From: WYZ-LMO11 sp964617245
GTDB taxonomy: Archaea; Thermoproteota; Methanomethylicia; Methanomethylicales; Methanomethylicaceae
Direction: 5' to 3'
NCBI GenBank assembly: GCA_964617245.1
Contig: CAZTWF010000078.1
Location: 1-5,366 of the forward strand
DNA: 5,366 nucleotides
How positions within the stretch are numbered: position 1 is the stretch's first letter; each line of letters begins with the position of its first letter. The notes beneath the pieces were generated by a model. The model worked only from the letters and a program-made list of their open reading frames with translations, had not been told where the DNA came from and did no database searches. This document shows positions 1-4,480 of the stretch, piece by piece. Made by a program: the position numbers and the translations under genes.

Positions 1-177
1 AATTTTATCTCTTTCAATTTTCTTTTTTTCTTCATTTCTTTCTTTAATTAATAAATTTTCCATGAAATTTAAAAATAAAGATTTATTCCCATCATTATTT
101 AGTAATATACATCCACAATATGGACATATAGTATATCCTATTTTAGACCATTTACCACATTTATTACAAATAAGCAT
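1..177 (-). CDS. Small zinc-ribbon protein, N-terminal part (cut by window edge)
   Basis: This reading frame is open from an ATG at 177 down to base 1, giving 59 residues and continuing outside the window. Cysteines at residues 4, 7, 18 and 21 form CxxC-x10-CxxC, a compact zinc ribbon, with an extra Cys at 23. The ribbon is followed by a hydrophobic stretch (residues 35-44) and then a highly charged Lys/Glu-rich segment (46-59) that is probably helical. The ATG is the first usual start codon after an in-frame stop. It lies 101 bases downstream of thi4 on the same strand, with a pyrimidine-rich possible terminator between them, so it is probably a separate transcript. No obvious Shine-Dalgarno sequence precedes the ATG. 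A role in transcription or nucleic-acid binding is common for such ribbons, but nothing here fixes the function. The four-Cys pattern makes a real gene likely. Confidence 0.6.
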   Translation of the reverse strand, partial: MLICNKCGKWSKIGYTICPYCGCILLNNDGNKSLFLNFMENLLIKERNEEKKKIERDKI

Positions 178-235
178 TAATTTATTTAATGGTAATTCTG
201 ATATTTCAATATTTATCTTAAAAAATTCAATTATT

Positions 236-262
236 TAAAGAAAGGAAAGAAGAATAAAAATT
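236..262 (-). terminator. Pyrimidine-rich tract after thi4
   Basis: Read on the minus strand, the stretch just after the thi4 stop is T-rich with interspersed C (T5, then TTCTTCTTT and CCTTTCTTT). Archaeal RNA polymerase often stops at such U-rich runs without needing a hairpin. No stem is visible. The placement between two same-strand genes fits a terminator, but the assignment rests on composition only. Confidence 0.35.
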
Positions 263-277
263 TAAATTTATGATTTA

Positions 278-1075
278 TTACTCTACTTTACCTTTAATTT
301 TTTCTATAACTAATTGAGCTACTTTTTCACCACTTAATAGCATACCACCAAATATTGGACCCATACGTGGAGTATTATCTACTGCAGCTATAGCCATACC
401 AGCTGCAAAAAGCCCTGGAACAACTTCTCTAGTATTCTTTACTACTAGCTCTTCACCACAAGATGCCCACATGGATTTTTCTCCTTTAATTGTAATTCCT
501 AATTCTGGAATTTTCTTTGATGCAATTGCAAGAACTTCAGCAGGATGACCTGTACAATCTATAACAGCTTTAGCTTTAATAGCTAAAGGATCAACATGAA
601 GACCTGCCATATGTACAGCTGACCATTGTGTTACAACACCTACAATTCTTAATGGATTTTCACGATATATTAAATCTTCAACACTTACACCTAAAATTAT
701 TTTTGCGCCAGCATCAATAGCTCCACAAGCAAGTTTAGCCATCATTTCTGTTGCATCTACAACAAATAAACCTTCTTCTATAGGTTCAAATTTACAATTA
801 ATTTCTCTGAGAATTCTATCTGCTGGTGATTGTACAACAATTTTATGAAATAGCATTCCTCCACCTCCTATACCACCACCAAAAGAAAGTCTTCTTTCAA
901 AAACAATAGTCTTAAGTCCAGCTTTTGCTAATTTTCTAGCTGCAGATAAACCTGATGGACCAGCACCTACAATAACAGCATCTGCTTCTGCTAAGCTTAT
1001 CCAATCTTCCATTGTTTTACGAATTATTGCTCTTGTTATAACTTCTTCTTCAACTTCTCTAATCTTTTCAATCAT
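278..1075 (-). CDS. thi4: Thiamine thiazole synthase Thi4, archaeal His-type (sulfide-dependent)
   Basis: Thi4 makes the phosphorylated thiazole half of thiamine from NAD, glycine and a sulfur source, in the cytoplasm. The protein shows a Rossmann dinucleotide-binding motif VGAGPSG, then the family's glycine-rich GGGIGGGGMLF, and near the end RMGPIFGGMLLSG. Its length of about 265 residues matches archaeal family members. At the position of the yeast sulfur-donor cysteine (Cys205) the motif reads GLHVDPL, with His. Known methanogen Thi4 proteins with His use iron and external sulfide and turn over many times, so the same is inferred here. I chose the ATG at 1075 because a TTTAAA box lies about 26 bases upstream, as expected for a leaderless message. 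A GTG three codons earlier (1084) is the alternative. Older databases mislabel such proteins as ribulose-1,5-bisphosphate synthetase. The gene is divergent from the hydrolase fragment at 1211. Confidence 0.95.
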   Translation of the reverse strand: MIEKIREVEEEVITRAIIRKTMEDWISLAEADAVIVGAGPSGLSAARKLAKAGLKTIVFERRLSFGGGIGGGGMLFHKIVVQSPADRILREINCKFEPIEEGLFVVDATEMMAKLACGAIDAGAKIILGVSVEDLIYRENPLRIVGVVTQWSAVHMAGLHVDPLAIKAKAVIDCTGHPAEVLAIASKKIPELGITIKGEKSMWASCGEELVVKNTREVVPGLFAAGMAIAAVDNTPRMGPIFGGMLLSGEKVAQLVIEKIKGKVE

Positions 1076-1097
1076 AAATTCCACTTAATTTATAGGC

Positions 1098-1103
1098 TTT
1101 AAA
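1098..1103 (-). promoter_or_regulatory. TATA box of thi4
   Basis: On the minus strand the sequence ATATTTAAAG contains TTTAAA centred about 25-26 bases upstream of the ATG at 1075. This is the usual distance from an archaeal TATA box to the transcription start, so the message would begin at or next to the ATG (leaderless). A purine-rich AAG lies a few bases upstream, where TFB binds. It supports the ATG over the GTG at 1084. Confidence 0.5.
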
Positions 1104-1149
1104 TATCTTATAATAACCAAATTATACTCAAATATTACAAAGATTATAG

Positions 1150-1177
1150 ATTTTAAATTTATATACAAATTTAAAAT
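1150..1177. repeat. 11-bp inverted repeat between divergent genes
   Basis: The arms ATTTTAAATTT (1150-1160) and AAATTTAAAAT (1167-1177) are perfect reverse complements around the spacer ATATAC. The element sits in the shared upstream region of thi4 and the hydrolase fragment, 34 bases upstream of the latter's start. It could be an operator for a dimeric regulator. The arms contain only A and T, so chance symmetry in this A/T-rich region is possible. Confidence 0.35.
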
Positions 1178-1180
1178 AAA

Positions 1181-1188
1181 TTTTAAAA
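1181..1188 (+). promoter_or_regulatory. TATA box of the hydrolase fragment
   Basis: TTTTAAAA is centred 26-27 bases upstream of the TTG at 1211, the distance expected for leaderless transcription starting at that codon. Other TTTAAA-like strings lie nearby (1153-1158, 1170-1175), so the assignment rests on spacing rather than uniqueness. Confidence 0.45.
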
Positions 1189-1210
1189 GAATTATCTATG
1201 AATAAAAAAT

Positions 1211-1582
1211 TTGAAAATTAAAATTCTATATAATAATGAGGCTTTAAATGGATTTATAGGATCATTTGGATTTTCATGTTTTATTGAAGATAAAGGAATA
1301 ATTTTTGATATTGGTGAAGATATAAACATTTTACTTTTTAATATGAAGAAATTTCAAATAAATCCAAATAATATTCATATAATTGTTTTATCTCATGAAC
1401 ATGAAGATCATATAAGTGGATTCCTTTTATGTAATTACTTAGATTTATTTGATAAAACTTCTGTTTTAGATATAAAGCCATATATTTCTTCTAGAATAAT
1501 TCAAAAAATTAAACTTACAGAATGGCATCAAAAATTTACTGAAAAATTAAAGAATAAATATCCACAAATTAAAGATTTTTAA
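1211..1582 (+). CDS. Metallo-beta-lactamase-fold hydrolase, N-terminal fragment (probable pseudogene)
   Basis: The first 75 residues match the start of metallo-beta-lactamase-fold hydrolases related to the archaeal MJ0301-type group: KIKILYNNEA, a GFSCFIE strand, IIFDIGED, and the metal motif SHEHEDH with His62, His64, Asp66 and His67. Relatives are about 250-280 residues long and supply more metal ligands from later Cys/His and His motifs. This frame ends at residue 123, so half or more of the domain is missing and catalysis is unlikely. The TTG start is supported by a TATA box 26-27 bases upstream and by the good N-terminal match; there is no ribosome binding site. After the stop, a shift at the T-run 1576-1580 opens another frame (KKLYDEKQYKIYEI) to 1645, suggesting decay by frameshift. 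Lysine codons are mostly AAA (about 11 of 14), as in native-looking genes here. A short functional protein cannot be excluded. Confidence 0.6.
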   Translation: MKIKILYNNEALNGFIGSFGFSCFIEDKGIIFDIGEDINILLFNMKKFQINPNNIHIIVLSHEHEDHISGFLLCNYLDLFDKTSVLDIKPYISSRIIQKIKLTEWHQKFTEKLKNKYPQIKDF

Positions 1583-1729
1583 GAAATTATATGATGAAAA
1601 ACAATATAAGATTTATGAAATTCTATTATTACTAATTTAATAATATACTTTCATAGAAATAGGTATTATGATTTTACCAATTTCCCTATATTATGTCAGA
1701 TCCTAGCTGTTCACACTAAAAAGTTTAGC

Positions 1730-1761
1730 TTCTTTCTAAATCCTTTCTTTTAATTTCTTTC
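1730..1761 (+). terminator. Pyrimidine-rich tract upstream of the cassette
   Basis: This run is almost all T and C with short A interruptions (TTCTTTCT, TCCTTTCTTTT, TTTCTTTC) and resembles the tract after thi4 on the other strand. It could terminate transcripts coming from the hydrolase fragment before the cassette promoter. No hairpin is seen, and composition is the only evidence. Confidence 0.3.
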
Positions 1762-1782
1762 GAAATCATCAAGGATATTTAA

Positions 1783-1792
1783 TGATCGATCA
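1783..1792. promoter_or_regulatory. Palindrome TGATCGATCA ahead of the winged-helix gene
   Basis: TGATCGATCA is a perfect 10-bp palindrome with an unusually G/C-rich core for this window. It directly abuts AAATTTTTAA (1792-1801), the best candidate TATA box for the cassette, which would place the message start about 10 bases before the ATG at 1833. A regulator bound here would block TFB or TBP, so it may be an operator. The same bases are part of the direct repeat shared with 4309-4322, so the site could instead be an element boundary. Confidence 0.3.
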
Positions 1793-1798
1793 AATTTT
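1785..1798 (+). repeat. Left copy of flanking direct repeat
   Basis: ATCGATCAAATTTT here matches ATCGATCATATTTT at 4309-4322 in 13 of 14 positions and in the same orientation. Both copies are preceded by a TTTAAT- or TTTTTA-like stretch. The pair encloses the winged-helix, methyltransferase, unknown and Cys-rich genes. It could be a target duplication or attachment-type repeat, or chance. Confidence 0.3.
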
Positions 1799-1832
1799 TA
1801 AGTGATTGCTGTTTATTTAATATTGAAGTAGT

Positions 1833-2030
1833 ATGGGAAAGCTGAAATATTCTAAACCTGCTTATGAGCTTGTGCTAGAGCTCTTAAAAAAGGAAGGAAA
1901 ACCACTAACAACTCGTGAAATTGCAGAAAAGACAGGTATAAATTATAATACTGTTAGAGGTCGTCTTCAAGACCTTAAAAGAAAAGGACTTGTGACTTAT
2001 GCATTAAATGGGTGGTTTTATTCAAAGTGA
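1833..2030 (+). CDS. Small winged-helix DNA-binding protein, probable cassette regulator
   Basis: This 65-residue protein is almost entirely one winged helix-turn-helix domain. Helix 1 spans about residues 9-21, helix 2 is TTREIAEKTG (26-35), the recognition helix is in NYNTVRGRLQDLKRKG (37-52), and a beta-wing TYALNGWFY closes it. Such domains bind DNA, usually as dimers. The gene is the first of three close plus-strand genes with a DNA methyltransferase next, so a controller role like that of C proteins in restriction-modification systems is a reasonable inference. Classical C proteins have a different, XRE-type fold. The candidate operators are the palindrome at 1783-1792 and the 14-bp repeats at 2024-2065, the first of which overlaps this gene's own stop codon. 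Its ATG has no clear Shine-Dalgarno sequence. Domain identity is firm; the regulatory target is inferred. Confidence 0.8.
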   Translation: MGKLKYSKPAYELVLELLKKEGKPLTTREIAEKTGINYNTVRGRLQDLKRKGLVTYALNGWFYSK

Positions 2031-2065
2031 ATTACCTAAAGTAAATTACTTAAAGTGAATTACTA
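2024..2065 (+). repeat. Three tandem 14-bp repeats before the methyltransferase gene
   Basis: The units are AAAGTGAATTACCT (2024-2037), AAAGTAAATTACTT (2038-2051) and AAAGTGAATTACTA (2052-2065), with no spacer and consensus AAAGTRAATTACYT. The first overlaps the stop codon of the winged-helix gene and the last reaches the A of the methyltransferase ATG. A 14-bp period is not a whole number of helical turns. Roles could be a multi-copy operator for the winged-helix protein, or repeated weak Shine-Dalgarno-like AAGTGA sites. The last AAGTGA sits 6 bases before the ATG. Confidence 0.85.
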
Positions 2066-3057
2066 TGAGAGCTAATACTGAGAAGACCAAGTATATGTCT
2101 ATGAGACTTATTACACAAGAGGAATATCTTGAATACATTAAAAATCATAATGTAGTACATATAGAAGAGGAAGAAATCCCTATTGGAAAGCCCTATAGAA
2201 TTGAAAAATATCAGCCTGATAAGTTATCTTTAGAGACTACAACAGTTTGGTCTTTTCCAGATAGAGGAGATTGGGCTACACATAAAGGTGATTATAGAGG
2301 AAATTGGGCTCCTCAAATAGCCAGAAATTTAATCTTACGCTATAGTAAGCCTGGTGAAATAGTCCTAGATCAAATGTGTGGAGGTGGAACAACGCTAGTG
2401 GAGTGCAAGCTATTGGGTAGAAATGCAATAGGCATTGATATAAATTATGATGCTGTTATGCTAACTATGGATAGACTTAACTTTACTTATAGGCCTTTAG
2501 ACTCTAACTACAAGGAGCCTGACATAAAGGTATATCATGGAGATGCTAGAAACTTGAACTTAATTGAAGATGAGTCTATAGATTTAATAGCTACACATCC
2601 ACCTTATGCAAATATTATTCCCTATTCAAAGAGCAAAAAGATAGAAGGAGATCTCTCTCAAGTCTATAGCTTAGAAGAGTATTTAAAGGGTATGCGAGAA
2701 GTAGCTGAAGAAAGCTTTAGAGTTTTGAAGCCCAAAAGATATTGTGCCATACTCATAGGTGATACTAGAAAGCACAGGCATTATATCCCAATAGCATTTA
2801 GAGTTATGCAACAGTTCTTAGATGTTGGTTTTATTCTAAAAGAGGATATAATTAAGATCCAATGGCATACAAAGGCTACAGAAAAGAAATGGACTGGATT
2901 AGCTAAAACTGCTGAAGAATGCTGGGTTGAAAAGCCAAAGGATAAGCACTACTGGACAGATTTTTACCTTATTGCTCATGAGCATTTATTTGTATTCAGA
3001 AAGCCAAATAAAAATGAAGACTTAGATGAGTATAAGGAAAGTATGAAGTGGTGGTGA
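2065..3057 (+). CDS. DNA methyltransferase (N4-cytosine/N6-adenine class)
   Basis: This 330-residue enzyme should transfer a methyl group from S-adenosylmethionine to an exocyclic amino group in DNA. Motif order is visible. The segment YRGNWAPQIARNLI at 78-90 (motif X) leads into VLDQMCGGGTT at 100-110 (motif I, cofactor loop). GIDIN follows at 123-127, VYHGDARNL at 156-164, and the catalytic THPPY at 177-181 (motif IV). Then come RVLKPKRYCAILIGDT and a final HEHLFVFRKP strand. Motif IV usually reads S/D/N-P-P-Y/F/W. His replaces Ser here, closest to the TSPPY form of N4-cytosine enzymes, so the target base is uncertain. There is no large insert between motifs I and IV, so target recognition probably lies within 185-300. 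The chosen ATG directly follows the 14-bp repeats and has a weak AAGTGA site; Met11 or Met13 are alternatives. AAG codes about 22 of 31 lysines, unlike the flanking genes, suggesting transfer. Confidence 0.9.
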   Translation: MRANTEKTKYMSMRLITQEEYLEYIKNHNVVHIEEEEIPIGKPYRIEKYQPDKLSLETTTVWSFPDRGDWATHKGDYRGNWAPQIARNLILRYSKPGEIVLDQMCGGGTTLVECKLLGRNAIGIDINYDAVMLTMDRLNFTYRPLDSNYKEPDIKVYHGDARNLNLIEDESIDLIATHPPYANIIPYSKSKKIEGDLSQVYSLEEYLKGMREVAEESFRVLKPKRYCAILIGDTRKHRHYIPIAFRVMQQFLDVGFILKEDIIKIQWHTKATEKKWTGLAKTAEECWVEKPKDKHYWTDFYLIAHEHLFVFRKPNKNEDLDEYKESMKWW

Positions 3058-3686
3058 TCATTAGTAAAGTACCAAGTTGGTCTAAGTATAAGGTTATAGT
3101 ACATGATGTAATAGCTAATAAGCACTATGTTAATGGTATAGGAATAATAGATGATCTACCTATGCCAAATGATGTAAAGAGCGAAATGGAGAAATACTTT
3201 AAGATTTGTAGTGATAGAAGCTTCAAGGTTATATTAGTTGAAGACTTCAATAACTATAAGGTCTTTATACAAATACCTAATGGAAAATCTAAATGTGACT
3301 TTTATGTTTGGCGGGCCATATTTGAAGATAAAGGACTAGATGTAAAGGTTCCAACACATGATGACTTAGCAGATTTCTACACTAATCTAAAGCTTAAGAA
3401 TAAAGATGTAGAAGAGTATCTAATAAATGCAGTTATAAAGTTGATTCACATCAATTATAGATGGGGAGTTTCAAGGATAATTTCACACTACTTTAGCAAT
3501 CTAGAAGAGGAATTAAAAAGAGAAATAGAGAAATTCTTAGCAACTCTTAAGTGGATAGTCCTCCAAGAAGATGTGAACTATCCACCTAAAGAAAGGAAAT
3601 TAGGCTCAAAATATGCCTTAGCAGTTTATGCACTTCTAGAAGCAGGTTTTACAATAAATGAGATTAGACGTGTGATCAAGTTTTGA
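3054..3686 (+). CDS. Unknown protein coupled to the methyltransferase; candidate restriction endonuclease or partner
   Basis: I do not recognise this protein of about 210 residues. The N-terminal half is beta-rich (WSKYKVIVHDVIANKHYV, then FKVILVEDFNNYKVFIQIP). A Cys at SKCDFYVWRAIF and a THDDLADFY segment follow. The C-terminal half is mostly helical, with NAVIKLIHINYRWG, a charged helix NLEEELKREIEKFLATLKW, the turn QEDVNYPP, and a last helix pair ending INEIRRVIKF. There is no signal peptide or membrane segment. Three GTG codons in a row (3048, 3051, 3054) can start it. I chose 3054 because its GTGA overlaps the methyltransferase stop by four bases, typical of coupled translation. A co-translated gene right after a DNA methyltransferase is often the cognate endonuclease, but I see no clear PD-(D/E)xK, HNH or GIY-YIG motif. 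Lysine codons are about 13 AAG to 11 AAA, as expected if it travelled with the methyltransferase. Confidence 0.75.
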   Translation: MIISKVPSWSKYKVIVHDVIANKHYVNGIGIIDDLPMPNDVKSEMEKYFKICSDRSFKVILVEDFNNYKVFIQIPNGKSKCDFYVWRAIFEDKGLDVKVPTHDDLADFYTNLKLKNKDVEEYLINAVIKLIHINYRWGVSRIISHYFSNLEEELKREIEKFLATLKWIVLQEDVNYPPKERKLGSKYALAVYALLEAGFTINEIRRVIKF

Positions 3687-3688
3687 TA

Positions 3689-3694
3689 TTTTTT
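3689..3694 (+). terminator. T-tract after the cassette
   Basis: Six consecutive T residues begin three bases after the stop of the third cassette gene. A T-run right after a stop codon is the typical archaeal termination signal. A weak hairpin (TCTCA, 7-base loop, TGAGA) lies a little further on, too late to form a classical stem before the tract. Confidence 0.35.
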
Positions 3695-3910
3695 AGAAAA
3701 ATTTCTCTCAAGAATTATGAGACAGAATTTTGTTTCATATAAGAATTCAATTAAATTACTCAATGTTTTGTTTTTACAATATATTCTTACTTGGAATTTA
3801 GGAAGTTTGACTTTCCTTGCATTAACAGGAACTTACATTTTCTATTATTTCTATTTAGAAAATATATACACATAAAAAGATATTACTATTCAATTATTGA
3901 AGATAATCTT

Positions 3911-4165
3911 GTGATTTTTATTAAATGTCTAAAATGTAGTGAGGAATTAATTATAACAAAAATAGAAAAAATAATATGTCCAAAATGTAATGAGGAATTA
4001 ATTGTAAGAGGATATGATTATTCAGGTCTTCCATATATTAATGGTGGTATTGCAATTTTTGCTGATTGTCCAAAATGTAATTATATAAAAGGATTATTTG
4101 CAAAAGGAAAAATACCATATGAACTTGCAAAGGCTTTATTTCCAGAATATAAAGAAGTTTTTTAA
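3911..4165 (+). CDS. Small Cys-rich zinc-binding protein
   Basis: Read from the GTG at 3911, the protein has 84 residues and six cysteines in three CxxC pairs: CLKC (6-9), CPKC (23-26) and CPKC (53-56). The first two pairs would form one zinc ribbon. The third has no visible partner, so it may help bind metal between subunits or be a remnant. The tail GKIPYELAKALFPEYKEVF looks helical. The two first knuckles are an internal duplication: 31 bases from 3926 recur from 3977 with only a few changes. The frame is open back to a TTG at 3791, but the extra 40 residues are an odd mix of Phe, Tyr and Arg without family character, so I prefer the later start. No good ribosome binding site supports either. 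Lysines are almost all AAA (10 of 11), unlike the cassette upstream, so it probably belongs to the host background. Function unknown. Confidence 0.6.
   Translation: MIFIKCLKCSEELIITKIEKIICPKCNEELIVRGYDYSGLPYINGGIAIFADCPKCNYIKGLFAKGKIPYELAKALFPEYKEVF
3926..4007 (+). repeat. Internal 31-base duplication encoding two zinc knuckles
   Basis: The bases from 3926 (TGTCTAAAATGTAGTGAGG and the following ATTAATTATAA) recur from 3977 as TGTCCAAAATGTAATGAGG and its continuation, offset by exactly 51 bases (17 codons). The near-identity at DNA level, including third positions, suggests recent duplication inside the gene rather than selection on the protein alone. Confidence 0.65.
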
Positions 4166-4230
4166 TGAATAAATACAGAGAAATCTCATTAAGATAATTA
4201 AAATACTAAATCTTTGTAGCGATTACTATA

Positions 4231-4236
4231 TTTTTT
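4231..4236 (+). terminator. T-tract after the Cys-rich gene
   Basis: Six T residues follow GATTACTATA about 65 bases after the stop of the Cys-rich gene. An earlier T-run (T6 at the coding end and stop codon, around 4158-4163) could also serve. No stem precedes it, and composition is the only evidence. Confidence 0.25.
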
Positions 4237-4268
4237 CATGTATTATTACTATAGAAAACTTCTCAGAC

Positions 4269-4287
4269 TAATCTTCACTTGAGATTA
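4269..4287. repeat. Small hairpin, 6-bp stem
   Basis: TAATCT and AGATTA pair perfectly around the 7-base loop TCACTTG. Stem length and loop length equal those of the hairpin at 4328-4346, and both contain TTCACTT at the 5' arm-loop junction. It may be a protein-binding site or RNA structure; the stem is weak. Confidence 0.3.
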
Positions 4288-4308
4288 CTTTAAAAATACT
4301 ACTTTTTA

Positions 4309-4322
4309 ATCGATCATATTTT
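4309..4322 (+). repeat. Right copy of flanking direct repeat
   Basis: ATCGATCATATTTT matches the left copy at 1785-1798 in 13 of 14 positions, same orientation, about 2.5 kb away. It is followed by TAATTCACTT, the reverse complement of the core of the 14-bp repeats at 2024-2065, so the right border resembles the cassette's own sequence. Confidence 0.3.
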
Positions 4323-4327
4323 ATTAA

Positions 4328-4346
4328 TTCACTTCAGCTTAGTGAA
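4328..4346. repeat. Small hairpin, 6-bp stem
   Basis: TTCACT and AGTGAA pair perfectly around the 7-base loop TCAGCTT. The arms contain the AGTGAA core seen in the tandem repeats before the methyltransferase gene, making this a possible inverted binding site for the same regulator. Confidence 0.35.
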
Positions 4347-4470
4347 ATCAAAAATTCATAATTTAATAAATTTTAAGTCTTTGCATACTAATTTATGTAA
4401 GTAATAATAAATTAAGAGTATTAAGTAAGATAAGCATAAGTTGGAAAAAAATTAAAATTAATAGCACAAA

Positions 4471-4477
4471 AGGTGAT
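4471..4477 (+). promoter_or_regulatory. Ribosome binding site AGGTGAT
   Basis: AGGTGAT is complementary to the pyrimidine-rich 3' end of archaeal 16S rRNA and ends three bases before the ATG at 4481. It is the only strong Shine-Dalgarno sequence in the window and fixes the start of the last gene. An A/T box (ATTAAAATTA, 4451-4460) lies upstream but is too close to serve as TATA box if this site is to be in the message. Confidence 0.7.
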
Positions 4478-4480
4478 TTG

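Larger units (their letters stand above)
1583..1832. other. Gene-free stretch between hydrolase fragment and winged-helix gene
   Basis: I see no convincing gene in these 250 bases. The first 60 bases continue the hydrolase fragment in a shifted frame. A pyrimidine-rich plus-strand tract at 1730-1761 could end transcription. The palindrome TGATCGATCA at 1783-1792 and a T/A-rich box at 1794-1801 precede the winged-helix gene. Confidence 0.5.
4166..4480. other. 315-base gene-free region upstream of the nuclease-like gene
   Basis: No convincing gene is seen on either strand. The region holds a T-tract (4231-4236) that may end the Cys-rich gene's transcript, a direct pair of ATTACTATA (4222-4230 and 4245-4253), two 19-base hairpins (4269-4287, 4328-4346), and the right copy of the flanking direct repeat (4309-4322). 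The last part is a very A/T-rich leader carrying the promoter and ribosome binding site of the gene at 4481. Confidence 0.55.

Noticed and set aside
1591..1640. ATGATGA resembling the C box of an archaeal C/D sRNA
   Set aside because: No CTGA D box or second box pair lies within a suitable distance, and the stretch is explained as frameshifted hydrolase remnant.
1705..1719. Codons for Ser-Cys-Ser-His followed by a stop, like the GCSH motif expected later in the hydrolase
   Set aside because: It is in a third frame, has no flanking similarity and lacks the glycine; four residues are too few to call a remnant.
2024..2065. CRISPR array
   Set aside because: The units abut with no spacers and are only 14 bp long.
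3705..3725. Hairpin TCTCA/TGAGA as an intrinsic terminator after the cassette
   Set aside because: The stem is only 5 bp and is not followed by a T-run; the T6 tract lies before it.
3791..3910. N-terminal extension of the Cys-rich protein from TTG 3791
   Set aside because: The extra 40 residues lack family-like character, there is no ribosome binding site or well-placed TATA box, and a GTG at 3911 begins right before the first zinc knuckle.
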